The notes beneath the pieces were generated by a model. The model was not told the origin of the DNA and did not search any database. It worked only from the letters and a program-made list of their open reading frames with translations. Below, one piece after another: positions 26,646 to 35,155 of a stretch of DNA of 64,000 bases (the stretch's first letter is position 1; the number at the start of each line of letters is the position of its first letter). Position numbers and translations under genes: made by a program. Source of the DNA: Bauldia sp963759235 (lineage in GTDB: Bacteria; Pseudomonadota; Alphaproteobacteria; Rhizobiales; Kaistiaceae); NCBI GenBank assembly GCA_963759235.1, contig CAVWYO010000007.1:433202-497201 (forward strand). Direction: 5' to 3'.

Positions 26646-27212
26646 CTATGACGTGAAGTTCGGATTGTCGGCAATTGTGACGCGCCTGTCGCGCTCGACC
26701 ACAAGCTTCCGCATCCCGCGCTTGAGAATCTCGCCGTAGTCATGGCCGGCATCGGTGGCGCAGAACCAGGCAAAAACGAATGTCTCGTCGCCGGTGTTGA
26801 TTGATCGATGCGCCCAGTCCGGCGGGATGAAGGCGCAGATGCCCGGCCGCATCTCGACGACGCGCGTTTCACCGTCGCGGGATTCGAGCAGGAGGAGACC
26901 TTCGCCGGACTGCGTGTAATACGCTTCGCCGCGGTCCGGCCGCTCGTGGAAGTGACCGCGGGTCATGTAATATTCCGCCCCGACCTTGCCCGACGACATG
27001 ATGGTCGTCCCGAAGCAAAGGTCGCTTTCCGGCTTTCGGTAGTCGATCACCTCGTAGACGACGGGATCGTGATCTTCGCTGATCGCCCGCTCGAACGCCG
27101 CGCCGTCCTGGAAGAGGCCGCGAAGCTCGCTCAGCCGCTTGGCGTATCGTCCGGTCGCCGGCTCCAGCGCGCCGGTGCGCCCGTCGATCGAGACGCCTTC
27201 AGGAAACAACAT
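26646..27212 (-). CDS. pgiA: Cupin-type (archaeal-type) glucose-6-phosphate isomerase
   Basis: This 188-residue protein matches the cupin phosphoglucose isomerase described from Pyrococcus and Thermococcus. The metal site reads TRGHFHERPDRGEAYYTQSGEG (two His and a Glu of motif 1) and HRSINTG (His of motif 2), and YYMTRGHFH is diagnostic. It interconverts glucose-6-phosphate and fructose-6-phosphate, and is unrelated to the normal bacterial Pgi. ATG 27212 has GGAG 8 bp upstream; a GTG at 27221 is less likely. The 34-to-57-bp gap to the kinase gene makes them one operon. Confidence 0.88.
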   Translation of the reverse strand: MLFPEGVSIDGRTGALEPATGRYAKRLSELRGLFQDGAAFERAISEDHDPVVYEVIDYRKPESDLCFGTTIMSSGKVGAEYYMTRGHFHERPDRGEAYYTQSGEGLLLLESRDGETRVVEMRPGICAFIPPDWAHRSINTGDETFVFAWFCATDAGHDYGEILKRGMRKLVVERDRRVTIADNPNFTS

Positions 27213-27338
27213 CGCATCCACTCCGTTGGGGCAGGGCCGAGCTACGGTTTCGCCGGAAATTTGTCAATGCGATCGCCGGCGGGCTTAGGCAACGGCGCAC
27301 CCGGCGTTCCGTCGCCATCCGGGCAGAACGGACCGGGG

Positions 27339-27434
27339 ATGTTCATGGACGGCGCCTGCTGGATCGACCTCGTCGACGAGAAGCCTACGCCCGTCCGCCT
27401 CGGCGACGCGATCTTGTTTCCGAAGGGTATGACG
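27339..27434 (+). pseudogene. Fragment of an AraC-family cupin domain
   Basis: On the plus strand this stretch encodes GACWIDLVDEKPTPVRLGD then AILFPKGMT, a clear match to the N-terminal cupin of AraC-type regulators (GxxWL...pvxLxxGDxvllPrG). There is no start, no stop and no DNA-binding domain nearby. It abuts the truncated ATPase gene at 27435, so it looks like the far side of a deletion breakpoint. Confidence 0.5.
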
Positions 27435-27599
27435 GCCGTTGTCGCCGAGCAGCCCGAGCACCTCACCCCTGCGGATTTCGAGATCGATGTTGTCGAGGGC
27501 GACAAGCGCGCCCCATCGCTTGGTGATCCCGGTGAGCTTGAGGAACCTTCTGTCCTGTCCATTCGCCGCGCCGACCGGCACTACGCTCTCCTCCGTCAT
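27435..27599 (-). pseudogene. Truncated sugar ABC ATPase (N-terminal 55 residues)
   Basis: The frame starts with ATG at 27599, coupled by a 4-bp overlap to the isomerase gene upstream, and reads LKLTGITKRWGALVALDNID then LEIRRGEVLGLLGDNG. This is the start of an RbsA/XylG-like ATPase up to the middle of the Walker A motif (GDNGAGKST), where homology stops at GDNG and the frame continues as unrelated sequence (RHTLRKQ...). About 200 residues of ATPase and any following permease gene are missing. It is a decayed importer gene inside a catabolic operon. Confidence 0.8.
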
Positions 27600-28435
27600 G
27601 GTTCGCTCCCGGTCTCGATCCCGCAGCGGGTCAGAAAATCGAGCCCGTGGACGAGAATCTCTCTCTCACTCTCGCGGTAACCGTAGACCTGCGCCTCGTA
27701 TTCAACCGAGAGCGCGCCGGCGTAGCCCGCGTCCTTCAAGCCCTCGACAAGAGCGTTGAACTGAATCGTTCCCGCGCCAAGCGGCGGAAACGAAAAGTCG
27801 GGGTACCGCCCCTTTCCATCCTTCATGTGGACATGGACGATTTTGTCGGAGAGTTCGTCGACGACCCGCCGTGGATTCTCGCCCTGGACCTTGAGATGGC
27901 TCGGATCGAAGTTGATCCGGAACGGAACGCCGGGCAGGTCGGCAATGAGGCGGTGATAGTCGTCGACCGCGTGAAACAAATGACCGGCGATCGCCTCGAT
28001 CGCCAATGTGAGCCCGGATGCGGTGGCATACTCGGTCGTTTGCCGGACGGCCTCGGCGAACCAGCGCCAGCCGTCGTCCCGGGTCCCGTCCTTGGCCTGC
28101 GGCCCCGACAGAATGTGAACGAGGGGGGCGCCGACGTCGACGGCGAGGTCGGTACAACCATTCACGAAGGCGACGGCGCCGCTCCGCGCCGCCTCGTCGG
28201 CCGAGACCATCTCGATATGCGCGCCGACCGCCGCGATTTTGAGGCCGCGCCGCCGGCAGGCATCGACGATGGCGCGGCGGTCCTCGGTCGAGGTTTCCGG
28301 CGTCACGTGAGGCGGCGCCCATGGCAGCGTCTCGGCGTTGAGCTCGATGCCGGCATATCCCGCGTCGGCAACGCGTTCGATAGCCTCGCCGATGGTCAGC
28401 TTCGGCAACCCAACGCTGTGGAAGCACGCATACAT
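27596..28435 (-). CDS. Sugar phosphate isomerase/epimerase (xylose-isomerase-like TIM barrel)
   Basis: This 279-residue protein shows GYAGIELNAETLPW, LTLAIEAIAGH (metal Glu), FRINFDPSHLKVQG (Asp/His) and IVHVHMKDGKGRYPDF (His-x-Lys-Asp), with YEAQVYG at the end supplying the last Glu. It is a metal-dependent isomerase or epimerase of an intermediate in the same pathway as the oxidoreductase gene 9 bp upstream. ATG 28435 has GAGG 8 bp upstream; an earlier in-frame TTG at 28441 is less likely. Confidence 0.82.
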   Translation of the reverse strand: MYACFHSVGLPKLTIGEAIERVADAGYAGIELNAETLPWAPPHVTPETSTEDRRAIVDACRRRGLKIAAVGAHIEMVSADEAARSGAVAFVNGCTDLAVDVGAPLVHILSGPQAKDGTRDDGWRWFAEAVRQTTEYATASGLTLAIEAIAGHLFHAVDDYHRLIADLPGVPFRINFDPSHLKVQGENPRRVVDELSDKIVHVHMKDGKGRYPDFSFPPLGAGTIQFNALVEGLKDAGYAGALSVEYEAQVYGYRESEREILVHGLDFLTRCGIETGSEP

Positions 28436-28444
28436 GCGCAATCC

Positions 28445-29572
28445 TCAACTGTAGCTGGGGAGGATGAACGGCGCGTCGGCGCGCAGCGGCAGGTCGATCC
28501 ATCCTCCCGACTCGAGGGAAAGGTAAGCGGCCTGCACGACTTCCTGCGCCCTGAGCCCGTCATTGCCCGAGACCACCGCCGGGCGCCCTGCCCGGATCGC
28601 GTCGCAGAAGCTCTTGAGCTGCGCCTCGTAGGGGCTGCGCCGGGCCGGCTTCACGGTGATCCAGCCCCCGTCGAACGACTTCCACCAAGCGTCGGGATAG
28701 TGTGCCTCGCGGAGCACCTCGGGCAGATCTTTGGCGGATTTCTCCGTATAGACGGCGAGCGGCGCCGCGTTGAACGGATTCAGCGTCTCGCTGGCAATGT
28801 GAATCGTCCCCTCGGTACCGTAGAGGTCGGTGCCGTCACCGATCGCGGGCGAATACCGGTTCCCCGACAGGCAGCCGCGCGTCCCGCTGGCGAAGCGGGC
28901 GAGAAGCCAGACATTGTCGTCGACTTTCTCCTCCATCTGGCTGTGCGCGAGCTCGGCGAACACGCTGGCGAAGTCGCCGACGAGGTAGCGCGCCAGGTCG
29001 ATGCGGTGAATGGTGAGGTCGATAATGGTCGCGCCGCCGGATTGGGCGAGGTCGTAGCGATAGCGGGTTGCCGCCGGATAGGCGGTGGATTTCTCCGAAT
29101 AGATCGATCGCATCTGGTGGACCTTGCCGATAAATCCGGCGTCGACAAGGCCCTTTGCGATCTGCACCTGGCTCCAGAAGCGCTGATTGAAGCCGACCTG
29201 CAGGACGGTGCCGGCTTGCTCGCAGGCCTCGATCATTCGCCGACAATCGGCCACGTCGATCGCCAGCGGCTTTTCACAAAAGACATGCTTGCCGTGCGCC
29301 GCGGCGGCGACGACACCGTCAGCATGGAAGCGATTGGGCGTGGCGACGACCACGGCGTCGACGCCGCCCTTGTCGAGCATGGCTTCCAGATCGTCGAACG
29401 CCCTGCCCCCGAAGTCGGCAGCAATCGCCTTGGCGCGCTCGGAATCGGGATCGAAGACGGCCGCAAGCTCCGCGTCCCTCGACTTCGAGATCACCGGGCC
29501 ATGACTGAGGCGCATGATGGCACCCGCCCCGATCAGGCCGATGCGGATTGGACGTTTCCCCTGTTCCGGCAT
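28445..29572 (-). CDS. Gfo/Idh/MocA-family oxidoreductase
   Basis: This 375-residue protein has RIGLIGAGAIMRLSHGPVIS at the N-terminus, EKPLAIDVADCRRMIE, and a substrate domain with GGATIIDLTIHRIDLARYLVG. It oxidises a sugar or cyclitol. It is the first gene of the minus-strand operon that runs through isomerase, decayed ATPase, cupin isomerase, kinase, second oxidoreductase, second isomerase and hydrolase. The 256-bp gap upstream to the truncated FAD gene should hold its promoter; I see no clear regulator site there. Confidence 0.88.
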   Translation of the reverse strand: MPEQGKRPIRIGLIGAGAIMRLSHGPVISKSRDAELAAVFDPDSERAKAIAADFGGRAFDDLEAMLDKGGVDAVVVATPNRFHADGVVAAAAHGKHVFCEKPLAIDVADCRRMIEACEQAGTVLQVGFNQRFWSQVQIAKGLVDAGFIGKVHQMRSIYSEKSTAYPAATRYRYDLAQSGGATIIDLTIHRIDLARYLVGDFASVFAELAHSQMEEKVDDNVWLLARFASGTRGCLSGNRYSPAIGDGTDLYGTEGTIHIASETLNPFNAAPLAVYTEKSAKDLPEVLREAHYPDAWWKSFDGGWITVKPARRSPYEAQLKSFCDAIRAGRPAVVSGNDGLRAQEVVQAAYLSLESGGWIDLPLRADAPFILPSYS

Positions 29573-29828
29573 TTTGTTCTAATCCCGTCGACTGCGTTTC
29601 GCTGTTGGCTATTTGATGATCTTCAGCTTGCCGCGCCTTATGGAAATCATCACGACAAAAATCAAAACCGCCCCGGCCGGAACGATCTGAACGTATGATG
29701 ATATGCACCGCATGATGCCGGCTCGCAGCGTTCTTAGCCCAGCAACGCCGCGCTCGCGACCCGCACCTTCATAATAGCGTCATGAAAACTCGACATCGCG
29801 TCGGTGGTCAGCTTTCGGCGGGGGCGCC

Positions 29829-30359
29829 GTGGTCAGAAATCGTTACGACGTCGCCGTTGTCGGGGCCGGTATCTGTGGCCTCGCCCATGCGCTCGCGGCC
29901 GTGCGCCGCGGCAAGAACGTCGTGGTCATCGATCGCGACGCCGAGGCCAACGGCGCATCGATCCGCAACTTCGGCTTCGTCACGGTCACCGGCCAGCAGC
30001 GCGGCGAGGGCTGGCGTCGCGCGATGCGCTCCCGCGATGTCTGGGCCGAAGTCGCCGAGGCGGCCGGCATCGAGATCGTCCATCGCGGACTGGTGGTCGC
30101 CGCCCGCCGCCCGGAAGCGCGCGCCGTCATCGAGGCTTTCGCCGAGACCGAGATGGCCGAGGGCTGCGAGGTCCTGGAGCCAGCACACGCGAAAGAGCGC
30201 TTCCCGGCTTTGAGAGAGGTCGCTGCGACGCTCTACAGCCCCCACGAGATCCGGGTGGAGTCGCGAACCGCGATCCCGCGGCTCGCCGCCTGGCTGTGGG
30301 AAGCGCATGGCGTGACGTTTCTGCGCGGCGTGTCCGTCTATTCGGTGGAGCCGGCGGGC
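29829..30359 (+). pseudogene. Truncated TIGR03364-type FAD-dependent oxidoreductase (HpnW-like)
   Basis: The frame starts at a GTG and reads YDVAVVGAGICGLAHALAAV (FAD-binding GxGxxG), IRNFGFVTVTGQQRG, then LYSPHEIRVESRTAIPRLAAWL, matching the phosphonate-associated FAD oxidoreductase family TIGR03364, normally about 370 residues. Homology ends near residue 177 at VEPAG; the frame then runs into the reverse complement of the downstream SDR gene and stops at 30485. The C-terminal half is missing, so no function is expected. Confidence 0.8.
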
Positions 30360-30396
30360 CGGTCTCTTGATCGGCCGAAAGGCGCCGAATCCGGTG

Positions 30397-31215
30397 CTAT
30401 CCGGAAGGATAGCGGTCGCCGTCGGGAGCGTTCGACCAGCTTTGCATCGTCTGGCCGCCGTCGATCAGCCAGCCGACGCCGGTGACGTGGGCCGCATCGC
30501 TTGAGGCCAGGAAGGCAACCACGGCTGCGACGTCCTTTGGTTGCCCAATCCGCCTGAGCGGGATGCGATTGGCGAAGCGCTCGGTGCTCGACCGATAGCT
30601 CTCCTCATCCTCGGAGGGGACGCCGAGGTGGGTTTCGATGACGCCGGGGCAGACCGCGTTGACCCTTATCCCGTAGCGCGCCACGTCGAGCGCGGCAATC
30701 CGTGTCAGCCCGAGGACAGCGTGCTTGGTGGCGGCGTATCCAGCGGCACCCGACAAGACATCGAAGCCGGCCATCGACGACGACATGTTGACGATCGCTC
30801 CGGCGACCTTGGCGTCGATCATCGCCTTCAGAGCTTCGCGCTGGATCAGGAATATCCCGCGAAGATTGATCCGGACGATCTCGTCCCAGTCGGCGACGGC
30901 GAGTTCGTAGACCGGCGCGACCGTCCCGGCGATGCCGGCATTGTTGAAGACGATGTCGAGCCGGCCGAAGCGCTTCGTCGTCTCCTGCACGGCGCGTCCG
31001 GCGTCGGCCTCTGAGCCTGCGTCGGCGACGATCCCCAGCGCCTCCGCGCCGCCGCCTTCGAGTTCGGCGACCACACTGGCGGTGCGGTCGGGATCGAGGT
31101 CGACGACCGCGATCCTTGCGCCTTCGGCGGCGAACCGCCGCGCCGCCGTGCTGCCGATCGCGCCGGCGCCACCGGTGATGAGGACCGTCTTGCCGCTGAA
31201 CCGTCCGCCGCTCAT
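30397..31215 (-). CDS. Short-chain dehydrogenase/reductase
   Basis: This 272-residue SDR has the cofactor motif TGGAGAIGSTAAR, FNNAGIAG, catalytic Ser in MSSSMAG, YAATK (Tyr-x3-Lys) and C-terminal GVGWLIDGGQTMQSW. Asp in VVDLD suggests NAD preference. It would oxidise a sugar lactone precursor or polyol. Its ATG overlaps the epimerase stop by 4 bp. Confidence 0.88.
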   Translation of the reverse strand: MSGGRFSGKTVLITGGAGAIGSTAARRFAAEGARIAVVDLDPDRTASVVAELEGGGAEALGIVADAGSEADAGRAVQETTKRFGRLDIVFNNAGIAGTVAPVYELAVADWDEIVRINLRGIFLIQREALKAMIDAKVAGAIVNMSSSMAGFDVLSGAAGYAATKHAVLGLTRIAALDVARYGIRVNAVCPGVIETHLGVPSEDEESYRSSTERFANRIPLRRIGQPKDVAAVVAFLASSDAAHVTGVGWLIDGGQTMQSWSNAPDGDRYPSG

Positions 31216-32075
31216 GTCGCTCCTCCCGCCGGCACTTCGTACGATCGCCACGAATGACGCGGCGCGAGGCCCAGCGCCTCACGTGCCTCGCCGAGGTCAA
31301 AGACGCAATCGGTTCCTGCGATCGGCCGCCGCGCCTCGGTCGCCGGGTAGGCGGCTGCGATCAGCTCCGCAGTCGGCGCCTCCATGAAGGTGTCGGCGGC
31401 ACTCACATAAAGGCGACGATGCCCTTCGATCGGTGCCGCAAGCGCGGCGCGGAAGGCTTCTCCAGCATCGCGACCGTCGATGTAGCTCCAGAGACTCTGC
31501 GCCGCCCGGTCCGGATCGCTACGGATCGGCTCCACCTGCCGGTAGAAGGTCTCGGCCGTCTGGATCCAGGGTATGCGCAAGCTGACCGCGACCATCCGGC
31601 TCCGGCGGACGCCGGCGGCGACGATCTCCTCGCCGAGCCATTTCGACAGCGCGTAGGCGTCCTGCGGCGCGGTCGGATGGGCCGTATCGAGCGGCAGGTA
31701 TTGAGGCGCCAGCGGCCTGACATTGAAGGGATAGCCCGTGACGCTGAATGACGAAGCGTAGACCAGCCGCGGGATGCCGGCGAGCACGGCAGCCTCGACC
31801 ACGTTGTAGGCCGCGGCGACATTGGTCGCAAAGACATCGCTCGCCGTGCGGCCTGTCGGCCGAGGAATGGCGGCGGCATGGATCACCGCTTCCGCGTCCC
31901 TGACGATCTCGACCGCGCTGCCGAGATCGGTGAGGTCAGCCGTGATATGGCGCGACGGAGCGACGCCTCGCGGCGGCGCCGTGTCCACGCCGGTGATGTC
32001 GTAGCCCGCCTCGACCAGCGCGGCGACGATATGGCGGCCGAGCAGTCCGCTGGAGCCGGTGACGATGACGGTCAT
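31212..32075 (-). CDS. NAD-dependent epimerase/dehydratase (extended SDR)
   Basis: This 287-residue extended SDR has VTGSSGLLGRHIVAAL, YASSFSVTG and the active-site YALSK (Tyr-x3-Lys). Family members include uronate dehydrogenase and sugar nucleotide epimerases; a length under 300 and RDAGEAFRAAL fit the uronate/aldose dehydrogenase side. It overlaps the SDR downstream by 4 bp and the oxidoreductase remnant upstream by 4 bp. Promoter and operator at 32279-32327 face this unit. Confidence 0.82.
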   Translation of the reverse strand: MTVIVTGSSGLLGRHIVAALVEAGYDITGVDTAPPRGVAPSRHITADLTDLGSAVEIVRDAEAVIHAAAIPRPTGRTASDVFATNVAAAYNVVEAAVLAGIPRLVYASSFSVTGYPFNVRPLAPQYLPLDTAHPTAPQDAYALSKWLGEEIVAAGVRRSRMVAVSLRIPWIQTAETFYRQVEPIRSDPDRAAQSLWSYIDGRDAGEAFRAALAAPIEGHRRLYVSAADTFMEAPTAELIAAAYPATEARRPIAGTDCVFDLGEAREALGLAPRHSWRSYEVPAGGAT

Positions 32076-32257
32076 TCGTTCGCCTCTCCGGACTTGGGCG
32101 GCGTGGCCTCGATGATATCGCTAGCGAGGTCGAGATCGGCGAGACCGTCTGCGAGCCGCGTGCGCGGCGGTCGGCCGTTGCCAATGCAGTCGGCGAATGC
32201 GCAGCCCAGCACCGCCAGGTCGTGGCTGCCGAGCATGAGAAGCGTCAGGTAGAGCCC
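32072..32257 (-). pseudogene. C-terminal remnant of a Gfo/Idh/MocA-type oxidoreductase
   Basis: This frame reads GLYLTLLMLGSHDLAVLGC, then FADCIGNGRPPRTRLADGLA and DLDLASDIIEATPPK, the usual C-terminal end of a Gfo/Idh/MocA protein, and its stop overlaps the epimerase ATG by 4 bp as in a working operon. Upstream it stays open only to about 32290 with no domain. The first ~300 residues are lost, apparently by a rearrangement that placed the promoter copy at 32279-32327 beside it. Confidence 0.6.
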
Positions 32258-32278
32258 GCCATGGCCGCGTGATCCGAA

Positions 32279-32327
32279 ATTCGTTGATGGTCATACAATC
32301 TTGCGACCGCTTCCGAGGCGTTGTCAA
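32279..32327 (-). promoter_or_regulatory. Promoter with overlapping operator facing the epimerase/SDR genes
   Basis: On the minus strand TTGACA (32322-32327) is followed after 18 bp by CAAGAT (32298-32303). A 22-bp operator of form GATTGT-WW-GACCATCAAC-GAAT (32279-32300) overlaps the -10 element. Positions 32281-32305 are a perfect inverted copy of 32418-32442. A second copy of the same layout drives the plus-strand importer. Confidence 0.65.
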
Positions 32328-32395
32328 TCGTCTCTCCTGCCGAAGATCGCGGCAGCGGCTGTCGATCTCGGCAACACATGATGGGCTGTGGCGGA

Positions 32396-32444
32396 TTGAC
32401 AGGTTCCGCGAACTGCGCGCAAGATTGTATGACCATCAACGATC
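32396..32444 (+). promoter_or_regulatory. Promoter with overlapping operator for the nucleoside importer operon
   Basis: TTGACA (32396-32401), an 18-bp spacer and CAAGAT (32420-32425) are followed by the 22-bp operator GATTGT-AT-GACCATCAAC-GATC (32423-32444). The layout is the same as on the opposite strand 100 bp to the left. It lies about 105 bp before the binding-protein start. Related operator: 43045-43066. Confidence 0.7.
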
Positions 32445-32548
32445 TTTGGCGCCTGCCGGAGCGAAGAATCGAAGCGATGGCGGGCGACGGTTTGATGGGC
32501 AGTCCGTTCACGGGTCTCGTTTCACAACGCTGCGGGAGTTCAATCATC

Positions 32549-33550
32549 ATGCTCAGGATCAAGAGCCGTTTTGCCGCCTTGTGCGGTGCATCGCTTCTCA
32601 TGGCGGGAACTGCATTGGCCGCCGACGTCAAGGTGGCCGCGATCTCCGGCTACTTCGCGCAAGGGTTCGGCCAGTCGATCGTTGCCGGGCTCGACAAGGC
32701 CAAGAAGGACTTCGGCGTCGACGTCAAGCTGATCGACACCGGCAATCGCTCTCTCGACTACGAGCAGCAGTTCGACAACGTCGCCAAGGACGGACAGTAC
32801 GACCTAATCTTCGTCATGGGCTGGGAGTTGGTCGACGCGTTGACCAAGACCGCCGAGGCCTATCCCAATCAGCGCTTCGTCTTCATCGACGGTGTGCTCG
32901 ACAGCGACAAGATCGTCTATGCCGACTTCTCGGAGGAGCAGGGCTCGTTCGTGGCCGGCGCATTTGCCAGCCTCATGGCGGAGCAGGGCGGCGCCATCAA
33001 GGGCTTCGGCGACAGCAAGTCGATCGGCTTCGTCGGCGGCCGTGACATTCCGGTGATCCGCAACTTCCTGGGCGGCTACACCCAGGGCGCCAAGGCGGCC
33101 GCGCCCGACGTCAACATCGACTCGGTCTTCGCCGGCACCTTCGACGATCCGGCCAAGGGCAGTGAGCTCACCATGGCGCTCTATGGCCAGGGCGATGACA
33201 TCGTCTTCAACGTGGCCGGTCCCACCGGCGAGGGTGTGATCCAGGCGAGCGCCGGGGCGGACAAATATTCGATCGGTGTCGACGTCGACCAGTGCGACGA
33301 GGCCCCCGGCCACGTCATGGCCAGCATGCTCAAGCGCGGCGACATCGCCGTCTATTCGCTGATCAAGGACGAGGTGGAGGGACGCAAGGTGATGCCCGGC
33401 ACCCACACCTTCGATCTCAAGTCGGGTGGCGTCGAGCTCAAGATGTGCCCGCAGACGGCCGACCTGGTGCCGCCGGACGTTACCGCCAAGGTCGATGAAT
33501 TGCGCAAGGCGGTGATCAACGGCGACATCACCGTCACCTCGAACGAGTAG
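32549..33550 (+). CDS. BMP-family nucleoside-type ABC solute-binding protein
   Basis: This 333-residue exported protein has a signal peptide (MLRIKSRFAALCGASLLMAG...ALAA) and the BMP/PnrA fold: LDYEQQFDNVAKDGQYDLIF, GSFVAGAFASLMAEQGG, IGFVGGRDIPVIRNFLGGYTQGA, GVDVDQCDEAPG. Described BMP proteins bind nucleosides. The leader is type I with no lipobox. GGGAG lies upstream of the ATG at 32549. It starts a five- to seven-gene operon with two nucleoside hydrolases, which supports an N-riboside ligand. Confidence 0.92.
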   Translation: MLRIKSRFAALCGASLLMAGTALAADVKVAAISGYFAQGFGQSIVAGLDKAKKDFGVDVKLIDTGNRSLDYEQQFDNVAKDGQYDLIFVMGWELVDALTKTAEAYPNQRFVFIDGVLDSDKIVYADFSEEQGSFVAGAFASLMAEQGGAIKGFGDSKSIGFVGGRDIPVIRNFLGGYTQGAKAAAPDVNIDSVFAGTFDDPAKGSELTMALYGQGDDIVFNVAGPTGEGVIQASAGADKYSIGVDVDQCDEAPGHVMASMLKRGDIAVYSLIKDEVEGRKVMPGTHTFDLKSGGVELKMCPQTADLVPPDVTAKVDELRKAVINGDITVTSNE

Positions 33551-33564
33551 ACCCCTCCGCCAAC

Positions 33565-33591
33565 GGGCGTCCGGCAACCTGCCGGACGCCC
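33565..33591 (+). terminator. Hairpin between binding-protein and ATPase genes
   Basis: GGGCGTCCGGC (33565-33575) pairs with GCCGGACGCCC (33581-33591) around AACCT, an 11-bp perfect stem starting 14 bp after the binding-protein stop. It has no T-run, so it most likely stabilises the upstream mRNA or attenuates read-through. Confidence 0.6.
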
Positions 33592-33625
33592 GCTGGCGCG
33601 GTCTTGCGGGCAAGCGGAGCGCACC

Positions 33626-35155
33626 GTGGACTATGCGGTCGAGCTGAGAGGCGTGACCAAGCGCTTCGGGTCATTCGTCGCCAACGATCGGATAGACCTG
33701 GCCGTCAAGCCCGGCGGCGTCCACGCCATCGTCGGCGAGAACGGCGCCGGCAAGACCACTTTGATGAACATCCTGTTCGGCCTGCTCCAGCCCGACGAGG
33801 GCGAGATCCTGATCGACGGCAAGCCGATCGTGGTTGCCACTCCCCGGGTTGCCATCGCCGCCGGCCTCGGCATGGTCCACCAGCATTTCAAGCTGGTGCC
33901 GTCCCTGACAGTCGCCGAAAACGTCTTTCTCGGCATGGAAATCCGGCGCGGTGGCGTCATCGACCATCGCGCCCAGATCGAGGCGACCGGGCGCCTGTCG
34001 CGCGAGTTCGGCCTGCGGGTCGGACCGACCGAGCGGGTCGGCCTGCTTTCGGTAGGGATCGAGCAGCGCATCGAGATCCTCAAGGTTCTCGCCCGCGGCG
34101 CCCGCATCATCATCCTCGACGAGCCGACCGCGGTGCTCACCCCCCAGGAGAGCCGCGAGCTGTTCCAGACCCTGCGGGGCTTCGTCGCGCAGGGGATGAC
34201 CGTCATCTTCATCACCCATCATCTCGAGGAGGTGGTCGAGGTTTCCGACACGGTGACGGTTCTGCGCCTCGGCCGCGAGGTCGCCACCCGGCCGACGAGC
34301 GAGCTTTCCAAGGCGGAACTGGTCCAGATGATGGTCGGCCGCTCGGTCAGCTTCGATCGGCGCCCGCGACAGCCGGTGACCGGCGACACCGTGCTCTCGG
34401 TCGAGCATCTCTGGAGCCGCGACGACCGCGGCCTGTCGGCCCTCCGCGGCGTTTCGTTCGATGTGCGGGCAGGGGAGGTGGTCGGCGTCGCCGGCGTCGC
34501 CGGCAACGGCCAGACGGAGCTCGCCGAAGTCCTTTCCGGCCTCCGGCCGCCGACCCACGGCAGCTTTCGCCTGCGCGGCGAGGATCTGACCGGCGCGTCG
34601 CCGCGACGCATCCGGCGCGCCGGGGTGGCCCATGTGCCGGGTGACCGGCTGGTCCGCGGTGTCGACCGCCAGTCGACGATCGCGGCGAACGTTCTGATGG
34701 GCCGCCAGGATGGACCGCCGTGGTCGCGCCGCGGGTTGATCAACTGGCCGGTCGTCCGCCAGCGCACCGCCGAGCTGATGGAACGCTTCGACGTGCGCGC
34801 CCCCGGCCCGGAATCCCTCGTCAAGAGCCTCTCCGGCGGCAACATGCAAAAGGTCGTGCTCGCCCGCGAGTTTTCGCACGACGCACCCTTCCTGCTCGTC
34901 GATCAGCCGACCCGCGGCGTCGATATCGGCGCCACCGAGTCCATCCACAACGAGATCATGCGCCAGAGGGCCGATGGCCGAGCCATCCTGCTCATCTCGG
35001 TCCAGCTTGACGAACTCATCGCCCTTGCCGACCGTATCCTCGTCATGTTCAACGGCCGCATCATGGGCGAGCTTCCCGGCGAGGGCGTCAGCGAGGAGGC
35101 GCTTGGCCTCTTGATGGCCGGCGTCGCTCCCGGCAACGAAGCGGCGGCGGCATGA
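33626..35155 (+). CDS. Double ABC ATPase of a BMP-type nucleoside importer
   Basis: This 509-residue protein has two ABC domains. Domain 1: Walker A GENGAGKTT, the subfamily signature LSVGIEQRIEILKVLARG, Walker B IIILDEPTAVLTPQE. Domain 2: degenerate P-loop GVAGNGQTE, LSGGNMQKVVLAREF, FLLVDQPTRGVDIGATE. The QPT in place of EPT in domain 2 is common in this subfamily. GTG start with GGAG 7 bp upstream. It overlaps the permease gene by 4 bp. Confidence 0.92.
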   Translation: MDYAVELRGVTKRFGSFVANDRIDLAVKPGGVHAIVGENGAGKTTLMNILFGLLQPDEGEILIDGKPIVVATPRVAIAAGLGMVHQHFKLVPSLTVAENVFLGMEIRRGGVIDHRAQIEATGRLSREFGLRVGPTERVGLLSVGIEQRIEILKVLARGARIIILDEPTAVLTPQESRELFQTLRGFVAQGMTVIFITHHLEEVVEVSDTVTVLRLGREVATRPTSELSKAELVQMMVGRSVSFDRRPRQPVTGDTVLSVEHLWSRDDRGLSALRGVSFDVRAGEVVGVAGVAGNGQTELAEVLSGLRPPTHGSFRLRGEDLTGASPRRIRRAGVAHVPGDRLVRGVDRQSTIAANVLMGRQDGPPWSRRGLINWPVVRQRTAELMERFDVRAPGPESLVKSLSGGNMQKVVLAREFSHDAPFLLVDQPTRGVDIGATESIHNEIMRQRADGRAILLISVQLDELIALADRILVMFNGRIMGELPGEGVSEEALGLLMAGVAPGNEAAAA

